The notes under the pieces: model-generated
What the model saw: the letters and a program-made list of their open reading frames with translations, nothing else
Told to the model about the DNA's origin: nothing
Database searches by the model: none
Made by a program: the position numbers and the translations under genes
In this document: positions 49,280-61,733 of the stretch, one piece after another
Layout: the number at the start of each line of letters is the position of its first letter
Position numbering within the stretch: the first letter of the stretch is position 1
Source: Necropsobacter rosorum
Lineage (GTDB): Bacteria; Pseudomonadota; Gammaproteobacteria; Enterobacterales; Pasteurellaceae
NCBI GenBank assembly: GCA_000751835.1
Contig: CCMQ01000009.1
Location: forward strand, 52,846 to 116,845
Reading direction: 5' to 3'
DNA: 64,000 nucleotides

Positions 49280-51487
49280 ATGAGACTTGTCCGCATTACA
49301 TTGGCCGTGCCGCTTTTTGGTTTTTTCGATTATATTCTGAGCGAAGATATGCCGCAGCCGCAAATCGGCACGCGGGTTCTGGTGCCTTTCGGCAGACAAC
49401 GGCGGGTGGGCATTGTGCTGGATTTCCCCGCTTGCACGGATGTACCGCCCGAGCGGCTTAAAGCGGTAATTGCCTGTTTGGACGAACAACCGGTGTTTAA
49501 CCGAAACATGCGGCGGCTGCTGGATTGGGCGGCGGGTTATTATCAGGCGCCGTTGGGCGAGGTGCTGCTACAGGCCTTGCCGGTCAGATTGCGGCAGGGC
49601 GAAAGTGCGGTGGAAAAAAACAAAGTTTGCTTTAAATTGACCGCACTTGGGCGTCAGGCGCTGGAAAATGACGCGCTGAAGCGAGCTAAAAAACAGGCGG
49701 AGGCATTAACGGCGCTGTCATCATCGCCGTTGGAAAAAGGCGATAACGGCTTTAGCGCCGCGATCTGGTCGGCTCTGCGGGAAAAAGGTTATGTGGCGGA
49801 AGCGGAAACGGCGCCGCAGTCAGTAAGCTGGCGGCAGGCGTTGGGCGAGAATCCGATTGTCTGTCGGCAGGATAAACTGACGCTGAATCGACAGCAGTCG
49901 CTGGCGTTAAGTCAGCTGGTGTTTCAGCAGGGCTTTGCCGCTTGGCTGCTGGACGGAGTTACCGGTTCCGGCAAAACGGAAATTTATCTGCAATTTATCG
50001 AGGCGGTGCTGGAAAAGGGTCGGCAGGTGCTGGTCTTGGTGCCGGAAATCGGGCTGACTCCGCAGACGGTGCAGCGTTTTAAGGCGCGCTTTCAGGTGGC
50101 GATTGATGTGCTGCACTCCGATGTGAATGATACGCAGCGCTTGCAGGTGTGGCAGCGGGCGCGCAGCGGGCAAAGTGCGGTGGTTATCGGCACCCGTTCC
50201 GCCTTGTTCACCCAGTTTGCGGATTTAGGTTTGATTGTGATCGATGAGGAACATGATCCCTCGTTTAAACAGCAGGACGGCTGGCGTTATCATGCGCGGG
50301 ATCTGGCAGTGGTGTATGCCAAACAGCTGGACATTCCGGTGCTGCTCGGTTCCGCCACGCCGAGTCTGGAAAGCCTGAATAACGTGCAAAGCGGCAAATA
50401 CCGCCATCTTTTATTATCCGAACGTGCCGGCAGCGGCGGAGCATTGCGTCATTTTGTCATTGATTTGAAACAGCAGCGGGTACAGCACGGCCTGTCCGAT
50501 GCGTTGCTGGCGAAAATGAACGAACACTTACAACAGGGCAATCAGGTGCTGCTGTTTCTAAACCGGCGCGGCTTTGCACCGGTACTGTTCTGTCATGAAT
50601 GCGGCTGGATCGCCCAATGTCGGCATTGCGACAAACCCTATACCTATCACCGTCAGTCGCGGGTGCTGCGCTGTCATCATTGTGCAGCGCAGGCGCCGGT
50701 ACCGATGCAGTGCGCCGAGTGCGGTTCGACCCATTTGATGACCACGGGATTAGGCACCGAGCAGTTGGAAGAAACATTGCGTCAGCGGTTTCCGCATTAT
50801 CATATCACCCGTATCGATCGCGACAGTACGGCACGTAAAGGCAAACTGGAAAGCCATTTGCAGGATATTCGGCAAGGTAAAAGCCGGATTCTGATTGGCA
50901 CGCAAATGCTGGCGAAAGGTCATCATTTTCCTGATGTGACCTTGGTTGCGTTATTAAATGTGGACAGTGCGCTGTTTTCACCGGATTTTCGTGCGGAGGA
51001 GCGTCTGGCGCAGCTTTATATACAGGTTTCGGGTCGTGCCGGGCGGGCGGCAAAGCGCGGTGAAGTGGTGTTGCAGACCCATTATCCCGAGCATCCGCTG
51101 CTGCGCAGCCTGCTGACCGAAGGTTATCGCGCATTCGCCGCACAGGCGTTGACATTCCGGCGCAGTATGGATTTACCGCCTTTCAGCTCGCAGGCGTTGT
51201 TTAAAGCGCACGGCAGGCACTGCAACGAGGCGGAGCAGCTATTGCAACAGATTGCCGCGATGTTGCGGCAAGCGGCGCAGCATGAACAGCTTGATGGCTT
51301 GCAGATTTTAGGCCCGATGCCGGCGCCGTTCAGTAAAAAAGCCGGTTATTACCGCTGGCAGTTGTTGTTGCAGCATGATTCCCGCGCGGCATTACAGCGA
51401 ATTTTGAGCCGGTTTCGGCAGCAGGAGCCGCCGCAGGCAGGGCAAGTGCGGTGGGTTTTGGATGTGGATCCGCTGGATTTAACTTAG
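49280..51487 (+). CDS. priA: Primosomal protein N' (replication restart helicase)
   Basis: PriA recognises stalled forks and D-loops and reloads DnaB. The 735 residues (E. coli 732) have the N-terminal DNA-binding domain (MRLVRITLAVPLFGFFDY), helicase motifs including Walker A DGVTGSGKTEIYLQ (about 232-245) and DEEHD, and the zinc-binding insert with CHECGWIAQCRHCDKPYTYH and two more CxxC pairs. It diverges from rpmE as in E. coli. Five uptake signals occur in the gene or near its end. Confidence 0.96.
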   Translation: MRLVRITLAVPLFGFFDYILSEDMPQPQIGTRVLVPFGRQRRVGIVLDFPACTDVPPERLKAVIACLDEQPVFNRNMRRLLDWAAGYYQAPLGEVLLQALPVRLRQGESAVEKNKVCFKLTALGRQALENDALKRAKKQAEALTALSSSPLEKGDNGFSAAIWSALREKGYVAEAETAPQSVSWRQALGENPIVCRQDKLTLNRQQSLALSQLVFQQGFAAWLLDGVTGSGKTEIYLQFIEAVLEKGRQVLVLVPEIGLTPQTVQRFKARFQVAIDVLHSDVNDTQRLQVWQRARSGQSAVVIGTRSALFTQFADLGLIVIDEEHDPSFKQQDGWRYHARDLAVVYAKQLDIPVLLGSATPSLESLNNVQSGKYRHLLLSERAGSGGALRHFVIDLKQQRVQHGLSDALLAKMNEHLQQGNQVLLFLNRRGFAPVLFCHECGWIAQCRHCDKPYTYHRQSRVLRCHHCAAQAPVPMQCAECGSTHLMTTGLGTEQLEETLRQRFPHYHITRIDRDSTARKGKLESHLQDIRQGKSRILIGTQMLAKGHHFPDVTLVALLNVDSALFSPDFRAEERLAQLYIQVSGRAGRAAKRGEVVLQTHYPEHPLLRSLLTEGYRAFAAQALTFRRSMDLPPFSSQALFKAHGRHCNEAEQLLQQIAAMLRQAAQHEQLDGLQILGPMPAPFSKKAGYYRWQLLLQHDSRAALQRILSRFRQQEPPQAGQVRWVLDVDPLDLT

Positions 51488-51520
51488 CGCTGGAAAAAAA
51501 CGCGGTTTTTCAGTAGAATT

Positions 51521-51546
51521 GGCGTGATTTTTTATGTATTCACGCC
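51521..51546 (+). terminator. Hairpin between priA and ftsN
   Basis: GGCGTGA (51521-51527) and TCACGCC (51540-51546) form a 7-bp stem with a 12-base A/T-rich loop; only TTTA follows, so as a terminator it is weak. Confidence 0.4.
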
Positions 51547-51689
51547 TTTACCGACATTTCCTTATCCTTGCTGATTAGCTATTGTCCTTTGGGGAGAGAA
51601 GGGAAGAGAAAATAATGGGCGGGATTTTGCAAACACCGTGCCTGCCGCACCGTGTTGAAGTATAACTTTGGAACAGAACAGGTTTTATT

Positions 51690-52469
51690 GTGGCTCAACG
51701 TGACTATGTCGCCCGCAGCGGCTCAAAGAAAAAAAAGAAACAGACGAAAAAAACAACGAAATCATTGTTGGTGATGATTGCCTTGGCGGTGCTGGTGATT
51801 TTTGCCGGCGGACTGTATATCTTAAAGGAAAAATCGGCCGATATGGCGCCGGTGGCGGAATCGACGGACAAGAAAATGCCGAAAAGTATCCTGCCGACGC
51901 CGCCGGAAGAAGTGTGGAGCTATATTAAGGCGCTGGAAACCCGCACCGTGCCGGTGGATGATAATCCGCAGTCGCTGGAAAAGAATATGCGTCTGACGGA
52001 AGAACAGAAAAAAGTGCTGTTGGCGATGGAACAGGAACAAAAAGCGGCGGAAAGCGCCCGCCAGCAGGCGGAAGAACGTAAAAAAGCCGAGGAAGAGGGG
52101 CTGAAAGAGGCAATTAAAATCGCCGAAGCAAAACCCGTTCAGGCGGCAAAAGCGGTGACTGAAGTGAAAAAAACGGAAGTCAGAAAGCCGGCCGAACCAG
52201 CGAAAGAACCGCCTAAAAAAGCGGAAAGTGCAACGGCACAAAGCGGCGCGGCGGAGAAAAAATTCGGTCTGCAATGCGGGGCGTTTAAAAATCAGCAACA
52301 GGCCGAGAATATGCAGGCGCGTTTAGCCATGGCGGGATTTAATGCCCGGGTGAATACCAGTGCGGACTGGAACCGCGTTGTGGTCGGCCCGGTGGGTGAT
52401 CGCGCCGCCGCCAACCGCGCCTTGGAACAGGCGAAATCCATCGCTGCTTGTGTGGTGATCGGGATGTAG
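51690..52469 (+). CDS. ftsN: Cell division protein FtsN
   Basis: FtsN is an inner-membrane divisome protein that triggers constriction. The 259 residues start at a GTG (51690). A lysine-rich cytoplasmic part (12-25, SGSKKKKKQTKKTTK) precedes one membrane span (about 26-45), then a charged, Ala/Glu/Lys-rich periplasmic region with coiled-coil character (about 105-180), and a C-terminal SPOR domain (about 190-259, FGLQCGAFKNQQQAENMQARL) that binds denuded septal glycan. It follows priA, as in E. coli. Confidence 0.92.
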   Translation: MAQRDYVARSGSKKKKKQTKKTTKSLLVMIALAVLVIFAGGLYILKEKSADMAPVAESTDKKMPKSILPTPPEEVWSYIKALETRTVPVDDNPQSLEKNMRLTEEQKKVLLAMEQEQKAAESARQQAEERKKAEEEGLKEAIKIAEAKPVQAAKAVTEVKKTEVRKPAEPAKEPPKKAESATAQSGAAEKKFGLQCGAFKNQQQAENMQARLAMAGFNARVNTSADWNRVVVGPVGDRAAANRALEQAKSIAACVVIGM

Positions 52470-52493
52470 CGCGCTGACTTAAAATTGATGTCA

Positions 52494-52520
52494 AAGAGCT
52501 GTGATTTACAGCTCTTTTTT
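52494..52520 (+). terminator. Terminator after ftsN
   Basis: AAGAGCTGT (52494-52502) and ACAGCTCTT (52508-52516) form a perfect 9-bp stem with a 5-base loop and a T-run to 52520. Confidence 0.9.
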
Positions 52521-52684
52521 GTTTTTGTTGTTTTGGGACGGGAAATCGCCCCTAAAGTGCGGTGGTTTTTGGCCGCGTTTTTTGCCTGCGGTTTTAAAGA
52601 CACGCCGTTGCGGATTTGCCCGTTACGGCGCGGCACATGCCTTGTGCGGCAGCCGTATAATACGGCGGGTTTCTGATTTATTGC

Positions 52685-52729
52685 TTGCTAAAGCGAAAAA
52701 AATCATTAAAATGAACGAACGTTCATTCA
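52685..52729 (+). promoter_or_regulatory. acrR-acrAB promoter and TetR-type operator
   Basis: TTGCTA (52685-52690), 16 bases, TAAAAT (52707-52712) form a promoter. The 18-bp TGAACGAACGTTCATTCA (52712-52729) is palindromic except for one pair and overlaps the -10, the usual place for an AcrR operator. Repression by AcrR is inferred. Confidence 0.65.
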
Positions 52730-52819
52730 GTCCCTTCGTCCGGACGCTTATTGACTAATAAACCGCCTGACTTACTGTATGCGACTTTTTCTTTAATTTC
52801 ATTACTTATTTTAATTATT

Positions 52820-53386
52820 ATGCGTCAACTAGAAACAGACATGGCCGAGCAGATTTTTGCCGCGACGGAACGTTTAATGGCCGAAAAGGGATTGCACAAC
52901 CTGTCTATGCACAAAATTGCGAAAGAAGCCAAGATTTCTCCCGGTACCATTTATATTTATTTTAAAAGCAAGGATGAGCTGCTGGAGCAGTTCGCCCGGC
53001 GGCTGTTTTCGCTGTTTTCCGTCGAACTGGAACGACACTATGATGAAACCCGCTCTTATTTTGCCCAATACCGGCAAATGTGGTGGAATATCTGGCTGTT
53101 TTTGCAAAATAATCCGAGAACGGTGCTGAACATGAGTCAGTATCAGTCTTTACCGCACTTTTACGAAATCTGCACCGAACTGGAACACAAGAGCCTGTGG
53201 AACCGTTTTTGCCAGAAAGGCATTCAGGCCATGGTTTTGGCGGATTTGCCGATGCAGATTTTGTTTTCGCTGGGGCTGGGCAGTGCAATAAATTTAGCTT
53301 TTGATCGGATCTTTTTTAAACAGGAATTATCTGATGAAATGCTGGAAGCCGTGATCGAAAGAACATGGCGCGCGATTCAGAAATAA
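52820..53386 (+). CDS. acrR: TetR/AcrR-family repressor of the efflux operon
   Basis: The 188 residues from ATG 52820 have a TetR helix-turn-helix (about 8-55; AATERLMAEKGLHNLSMHKIAKEAKISPGTIYIYFKSKDELL) and a helical ligand domain. It resembles the AcrR next to acrAB in H. influenzae and probably represses the operon it begins. No good ribosome site is visible; starts at 52751 (TTG) and 52841 (ATG) are possible. The adaptor gene begins 42 bases downstream. Confidence 0.85.
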   Translation: MRQLETDMAEQIFAATERLMAEKGLHNLSMHKIAKEAKISPGTIYIYFKSKDELLEQFARRLFSLFSVELERHYDETRSYFAQYRQMWWNIWLFLQNNPRTVLNMSQYQSLPHFYEICTELEHKSLWNRFCQKGIQAMVLADLPMQILFSLGLGSAINLAFDRIFFKQELSDEMLEAVIERTWRAIQK

Positions 53387-53428
53387 TTTGTATTTGTTTT
53401 ATCTCTATCTTTTTTACGGAGTTTTTTT

Positions 53429-54646
53429 ATGAGTAATCAAGCTCAACATTCGAGACCGAAACGCTCTCATGCTTTTATGATGAAAGTGATATTAGGTGCG
53501 CTGGTATTGGTGTTTGTCGCGATGATTGGTGCGAATATTATCAAAGGCATCATGGTCGGCAAATATATGGCGGGGTTGCCTGAAACCGCCAACCCGGTCA
53601 CGGCGATGAAGGTGGAAGCCCGCCAGTGGACGCCGGTGATTGAAACCACCGGTCTGGTGCGTCCTAATCAGGGGGCGATGTTAAGCGCACAGGAAGCCGG
53701 CGCGGTCGCTAAGGTCTTGGTGCAATCCGGTCAGGCGGTGAAAAAAGGCGAATTGCTGGTGGAACTGGACAGTTCGGTGGAACAGGCGACCTTGCAGGCG
53801 TCGGTGGCGAAATTACCGTCAACCAAACAAACCTATCAGCGCTATCTGTCATTGTTTAAAACCCAAAGTATTTCGCAGCAGGATTTGGACGATGCCAAAG
53901 CCAGTTATGATGCGTTGGTCGCCAGTATCGCGTCGTTAAAGGCGAGCATTGAGCGGCGTCAGATTACCGCGCCGTTTGACGGCGTTGCCGGTATCGTCAA
54001 GGTGAACGCCGGGCAGTATGTCACCACCGGTACCGAGATCGTGCGGGTGGAAGACACCAGTTCGATGAAAATCGATTTTTCCGTGGCGCAGAATCTGCTG
54101 GAGCGTCTGCATGTGGGACAGAAAGTCACCGCGACCGCCGATGCCCGTTTAGGTGAAACCTTCGCCGCGAAAGTCACCGCCATTGAGCCGGCGATCAGTT
54201 CGTCCACCGGTTTAATTGATTTACAGGCGACTTTCGAGCCGGAAGACGGGCGCAAGCTGCTATCCGGTATGTTTACCCGTTTGCGTATCGCGTTGCCGAC
54301 CGAAAACAATCAGGTTGTCGTGCCTCAGGTGGCGGTCAGTTACAACATGTACGGTGAAATCGCCTATCTGTTGGTGCCGCTTGCCGAAGAGGAGAGAAAC
54401 AAGCTGATGGATAATGATAATTTCCCGCATAAAGATAATATTGACAAAGTGTATCGTGTTAAACAGATTACCGTTTTCACCAAAGACCGTCAGGGCATTT
54501 ATGCGCAGTTAACAGGGGATGAGGTGAAAGTCGGCGATCAACTGGTGACCGGCGGTCAGCAGAATCTCAGCAACGGCAGTTTAGTGATTGTTGCGGATAA
54601 AGACGGTGTAGGAACTTCCGAACCGGCACAAAAAACCAATCTTTAA
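53429..54646 (+). CDS. acrA: RND efflux periplasmic adaptor (AcrA type)
   Basis: The 405-residue membrane fusion protein links the inner-membrane pump to an outer-membrane channel. It has an N-terminal anchor (about 17-42), not a lipobox, then a barrel-sandwich domain (SAQEAGAVAKVLVQSGQAVKKGELL), an alpha-hairpin (about 115-170), and beta-barrel regions. It sits between acrR and acrB, as in H. influenzae. No TolC gene is in the window. Confidence 0.88.
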   Translation: MSNQAQHSRPKRSHAFMMKVILGALVLVFVAMIGANIIKGIMVGKYMAGLPETANPVTAMKVEARQWTPVIETTGLVRPNQGAMLSAQEAGAVAKVLVQSGQAVKKGELLVELDSSVEQATLQASVAKLPSTKQTYQRYLSLFKTQSISQQDLDDAKASYDALVASIASLKASIERRQITAPFDGVAGIVKVNAGQYVTTGTEIVRVEDTSSMKIDFSVAQNLLERLHVGQKVTATADARLGETFAAKVTAIEPAISSSTGLIDLQATFEPEDGRKLLSGMFTRLRIALPTENNQVVVPQVAVSYNMYGEIAYLLVPLAEEERNKLMDNDNFPHKDNIDKVYRVKQITVFTKDRQGIYAQLTGDEVKVGDQLVTGGQQNLSNGSLVIVADKDGVGTSEPAQKTNL

Positions 54647-54668
54647 TTACGGTTAGGAATATAAACGA

Positions 54669-57600
54669 ATGAAATTTACAGATATATTTATTCGTCGTCC
54701 GGTTTTGGCGGTTTCGATCAGCCTGTTGATCATTATTCTCGGTTTACAGGCGATTTCAAAGCTGACGGTGCGTGAATATCCTAAAATGACGACCACTGTA
54801 ATCAGTGTGAGTACGACTTATGCCGGTGCCGACGCCAGTCTGATTCAGGCTTTCGTCACCTCCAAGCTGGAAGAAGCCATTGCGCAGGCGGACAATATTG
54901 ACTATATGTCCTCTTCCAGCCGGCCGAGTTCGTCCTCGATTACGGTGAAAATGAAACTGAACACCGATCCGAATGCCGCCTTGGCGGATATTCTGGCGAA
55001 GGTCAATTCGGTACGTTCGGAATTACCGAGCGGCATTGATGATCCGACCATTACCTCCTCAACCGGCGGTTCGGCGATTATGTACATCAGTTTCCGTTCC
55101 AATAAACTGGATGCCAGTCAGGTGACCGACTATATTGAACGCGTGGTGAAACCGCAGTTCTTTACCGTTGAAGGGGTGGCGAAAGTGACCATTTACGGGG
55201 CCTCTCAATATGCTATGCGCATTTGGTTGGATCCGCAGAAAATGGCGTCGCAGAACTTATCCGCGACGGAAGTGGCTTCCGCTTTATCCGCCAACAATAT
55301 TCAGACGGCGGCGGGGAACGATAACGGCTATTTCACGGTATATAAAAACAAAGTCGAAACCACAACCACTACGATTGAGCAGCTACAGAATCTGATCGTA
55401 TATTCCGACGGCGATAAGCTGGTACGTTTGCGCGATATTGCCGATGTGGAACTGAATAAAGAAGATGACGACAGCCGCGCGGTGGCGAACGGTTCCGACT
55501 CCGTGGTGCTGGCCATTGATCCGACCTCCACCGCCAACCCGCTGACGGTGGCGGAAAATGTGCGTCCGTTATATGAGAGTATCAAGAAAAGTTTACCGGA
55601 CAGTATGGAAACCGATATTCTGTATGATACGACGATCGCCATTAACAGTTCGATTAACGAAGTAATTCATACCATTTTAGAGGCGACGGTAATCGTGCTG
55701 GTGGTGATTACCTTGTTTATCGGTTCGTTCCGTGCGATTCTGATTCCGATCATTACCATTCCGATTTCCTTAATCGGGGTGATTATGATGCTGCAAACCT
55801 TCGATTTCTCCATTAATCTGATGACCTTGCTGGCGCTGATTCTGGCCATCGGGCTGGTGGTGGACGATGCGATTGTGGTGCTGGAAAATGTGGACCGTCA
55901 TATTAAACTGGGCGAGACGCCGTTCCGGGCGGCCATTATCGGTACCCGTGAAATTGCGGTGCCGGTTATTTCCATGACTATCGCTCTGGTGGCGGTGTAT
56001 TCACCGATGGCGTTAATGGGCGGGATCACCGGTTCGTTATTTAAAGAATTCGCCTTAACGCTGGCAGGTGCGGTGTTTATTTCGGGGATTGTGGCGTTGA
56101 CCCTGTCGCCGATGATGAGTAGCAAGCTGTTAAAGGCGCATACCAATCCGTCTAAACTGGAAGAGATGATCGAACGTACTCTCGGCAAACTCAACCGTGG
56201 TTACGCCTATGCTCTCGGGCTGGTTATGGCAAGCCGCAGATGTATGCTGGCGTTCGCGGCGATTATTTTCACTACCTTGCCGATGCTGTTTAATTCGCTG
56301 TCCAGCGAATTAACCCCGGCGGAGGATAAGGGCGCATTTATTGCCATAGGGACCGCGCCGTCCAATGTGAATATCGATTATGTGCAAGGTGCGATGAAAG
56401 AGTATGAAAAGATTCTGCATAACACCGAAGAAGTGCAGTTCTCCATGGTGATTTCCGGTGCGCCGAGTACCAATCAGTCCTTAAACGTCATTTCGTTAAA
56501 AGACTGGAACGAGCGGAAACGCAAACAAAGTGAAATTCTGGCGGATCTGAACAGTCAGGCGAAAGCCATTCCGGAAATTTCGGTCAGTGGTTTCGCGTTC
56601 CCGGAAATTAATACCGGTGAACAGGGACCGCCGATCGGTTTTGTGATCAGCACGGCTAATGACTATAGTAATTTAGCCAATGTCGCCGGTAAGTTTTTGC
56701 AGGCGATGCAAAGTTCGGGGCAATTCATTTATACCTCGCTGGATCTGAAATTCGACACGGCGCAGATGAAAATTACCGTCGATAAGGAAAAAGCCGGTTC
56801 TTACGGGATTTCCATGAGCCAGATCAGTAACACGCTGGGCAGCTATTTGTCTGCGGCAACCATTACCCGCGTGGATATTGACGGCCGTGCCTATAAAGTG
56901 ATTTCGCAGGTAAAACGCAAAGATCGTCTGTCGCCGGAAAGCATGGACAACTACTTTGTTGAAGCCGGCAACGGACAATCCGTACCGTTAAGCAGCCTGC
57001 TGCATGTGACGCTGGAATCGCAGCCGAGTTCGTTACCGCGCTTCAACCAGCTGAATTCCGCCATTATTCAGGCGGTACCGTCACCGTCCAGCAGTATCGG
57101 CGATGCGGTGCAATGGCTGAAAGATACCGCCGCGACGGAACTGCCGCAGGGCTATAACTATGACTTCAAGAGCGAAGCCCGTCAGTTAGTGCAGGAAGGC
57201 AGCTCACTGACCGTAACTTTCGCTTTGGCGGTCGTGATTATTTTCCTGGTGTTGGCGATTCAGTTCGAATCTATCCGCGATCCATTGGTGATTATGATTT
57301 CCGTACCGTTAGCGGTGAGCGGCGCATTGCTGGCGCTGAATTTCTTCAGCTTCTTCGGTGTGGCGGGCACGACGCTGAACATTTATTCGGAAGTCGGGCT
57401 GATTACCTTGGTGGGGCTGATTACCAAACACGGTATTTTAATGTGTGAAGTGGCGAAAGAAGAACAGCTCAATCACGGCAGTAATCGTATCGATGCGATT
57501 ACTCATGCGGCGAAAGTGCGGTTGCGTCCGATTCTGATGACTACCGCGGCGATGATCGCCGGTCTGGTACCGCTGTTATACGCCTCCGGTGCGGGTGCGG

Positions 57601-57767
57601 TATCCCGTTTCAGTATCGGTATCGTGATTGTGGCGGGTCTGGCGATCGGCACATTGTTCACCCTGTTTGTCCTGCCGGTGATTTATACCTATATCGCCAG
57701 CGAACATAAACCGTTACCAGTGTTTGATGAAAGTATTAAACCGATTGAAAGCGATACGCGCGATTAA
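54669..57767 (+). CDS. acrB: RND multidrug efflux pump (AcrB type)
   Basis: AcrB homologs are trimeric proton-driven pumps that expel drugs, dyes and detergents from the periplasm. The 1032 residues show twelve spans in two halves, the start FTDIFIRRPVLAVSISLLI, and in span 4 the proton-relay pair in LVVDDAIVVLENVDRH (about 400-415). The size is standard for the HAE-1 group. It is 22 bases after the adaptor and ends the operon; a strong terminator follows. Specificity cannot be read from the sequence. Confidence 0.93.
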   Translation: MKFTDIFIRRPVLAVSISLLIIILGLQAISKLTVREYPKMTTTVISVSTTYAGADASLIQAFVTSKLEEAIAQADNIDYMSSSSRPSSSSITVKMKLNTDPNAALADILAKVNSVRSELPSGIDDPTITSSTGGSAIMYISFRSNKLDASQVTDYIERVVKPQFFTVEGVAKVTIYGASQYAMRIWLDPQKMASQNLSATEVASALSANNIQTAAGNDNGYFTVYKNKVETTTTTIEQLQNLIVYSDGDKLVRLRDIADVELNKEDDDSRAVANGSDSVVLAIDPTSTANPLTVAENVRPLYESIKKSLPDSMETDILYDTTIAINSSINEVIHTILEATVIVLVVITLFIGSFRAILIPIITIPISLIGVIMMLQTFDFSINLMTLLALILAIGLVVDDAIVVLENVDRHIKLGETPFRAAIIGTREIAVPVISMTIALVAVYSPMALMGGITGSLFKEFALTLAGAVFISGIVALTLSPMMSSKLLKAHTNPSKLEEMIERTLGKLNRGYAYALGLVMASRRCMLAFAAIIFTTLPMLFNSLSSELTPAEDKGAFIAIGTAPSNVNIDYVQGAMKEYEKILHNTEEVQFSMVISGAPSTNQSLNVISLKDWNERKRKQSEILADLNSQAKAIPEISVSGFAFPEINTGEQGPPIGFVISTANDYSNLANVAGKFLQAMQSSGQFIYTSLDLKFDTAQMKITVDKEKAGSYGISMSQISNTLGSYLSAATITRVDIDGRAYKVISQVKRKDRLSPESMDNYFVEAGNGQSVPLSSLLHVTLESQPSSLPRFNQLNSAIIQAVPSPSSSIGDAVQWLKDTAATELPQGYNYDFKSEARQLVQEGSSLTVTFALAVVIIFLVLAIQFESIRDPLVIMISVPLAVSGALLALNFFSFFGVAGTTLNIYSEVGLITLVGLITKHGILMCEVAKEEQLNHGSNRIDAITHAAKVRLRPILMTTAAMIAGLVPLLYASGAGAVSRFSIGIVIVAGLAIGTLFTLFVLPVIYTYIASEHKPLPVFDESIKPIESDTRD

Positions 57768-57790
57768 ATCATCGGATAATTGACTGAGAG

Positions 57791-57817
57791 AAGGCTGTGA
57801 AGACAGCCTTCTTTTTT
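57791..57817 (+). terminator. Terminator after acrB
   Basis: AAGGCTGT (57791-57798) and ACAGCCTT (57803-57810) form a perfect 8-bp stem with loop GAAG, followed by CTTTTTT. Confidence 0.9.
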
Positions 57818-57905
57818 ACCGAAAACTCGGCAAAAAAGCACCGCACTTTTGAGCTGCGCGAAAACCGAAGCGGGGGAGGGGCGGCACAAATTATTCGCGC
57901 AGCGA

Positions 57906-59623
<1,718 letters not shown>

Positions 59624-59729
59624 GCTAAAAGCTGTGTTTGATCAAATAAGCATGATTTTTAGCAAGACAAACGGTGAAAAACGCTTTACTATATTTGCCG
59701 TTTGTAAGAATTCGTTTGAATTAACTTAA

Positions 59730-61046
<1,317 letters not shown>

Positions 61047-61067
61047 TTCTGCTTTGACGCTAATCAC

Positions 61068-61097
61068 AGCCACCAAGACGAACTTGGTGGCTTTTTT
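61068..61097 (+). terminator. Terminator after eno
   Basis: AGCCACCAAG (61068-61077) and CTTGGTGGCT (61083-61092) form a perfect 10-bp stem with a 5-base loop, followed by TTTTT. Confidence 0.92.
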
Positions 61098-61141
61098 GTC
61101 ACAGAGATTTTGTTTTATTAACCGAAGCGATGGGAGAAAAT

Positions 61142-61558
61142 ATGATCTATACGGTACTTGACGAGCAGATCCTGCTGGGTGAAGCCTACCGCTGCGGCGC
61201 GCATTCCACACAGCACGAGCATCTGGTGGTGATTTTTGAAGATGACGGCGAGACGGGGTATTTCTATGCCATGGATTTACACCAGCGCGAACAGCCGGTT
61301 GTGGACAGCCTGTTCGTGTATTCGGTTCAGGATATTGAAGCCCATTCTTTGCATGAACCGCGCAAGCTGCAAATCGCCTGGTCGGAAGACGGCTATAAAG
61401 CCTTTTTGCTGATTAACGGTTATCCGCATGCGGTGTTTGATTTCAGCGGCTTTGTCGGTTACAACCACAGCAAATTCCCGCCGCCTGAACTGGGCAGCAT
61501 GTGGACGCACAAAGAAACCACCCAAGAGCTGGTGGATAAGTGGCTGTTGGGGAAATAG
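61142..61558 (+). CDS. DUF2251 family protein
   Basis: A 138-residue, acidic, soluble protein with no signal peptide. The ATG at 61142 has GGGAG eight bases upstream. The pattern VVIFEDDGETGYFYAMD and ELGSMWTHKETTQELVDKWLL fits DUF2251, a family of small proteins of unknown function. It follows the eno terminator and so probably has its own promoter. I cannot say what it does. Confidence 0.72.
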   Translation: MIYTVLDEQILLGEAYRCGAHSTQHEHLVVIFEDDGETGYFYAMDLHQREQPVVDSLFVYSVQDIEAHSLHEPRKLQIAWSEDGYKAFLLINGYPHAVFDFSGFVGYNHSKFPPPELGSMWTHKETTQELVDKWLLGK

Positions 61559-61626
61559 TGCGGTTCCCCGCATTTTGGGCCTGCGGATCGTCATCGGCAG
61601 GCTTTTTTGTCGGATAATTTTTCCGT

Positions 61627-61648
61627 TTTTTCGATCCGTCTCGCAAAA
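61627..61648 (+). promoter_or_regulatory. CRP-S (competence regulon) site before dprA
   Basis: TTCGA-TCCGTC-TCGCA (61630-61645) has a perfect right half and one mismatch in the left half relative to TGCGA-N6-TCGCA, with T-rich and A-rich flanks like the comEA site. It lies about 95 bases before dprA, with a possible -10 AATAAT at 61696-61701. Confidence 0.7.
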
Positions 61649-61733
61649 CGGCGATTAAAATCAACGAAATCCTCGAGCTTTGCGCTTATCCGGTGAATAA
61701 TGCCGTTTTATTTATCAGGAGCAGCGAGTCATT

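Larger units (their letters stand above)
52470..52819. other. Intergenic region between ftsN and acrR
   Basis: About 350 bases. It holds the ftsN terminator, an uptake signal (52555-52563), an isolated TATAAT (52656-52661), and the acrR promoter with a TetR-type operator. I see no gene, although a frame continues from acrR back to a TTG at 52751. Confidence 0.7.
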
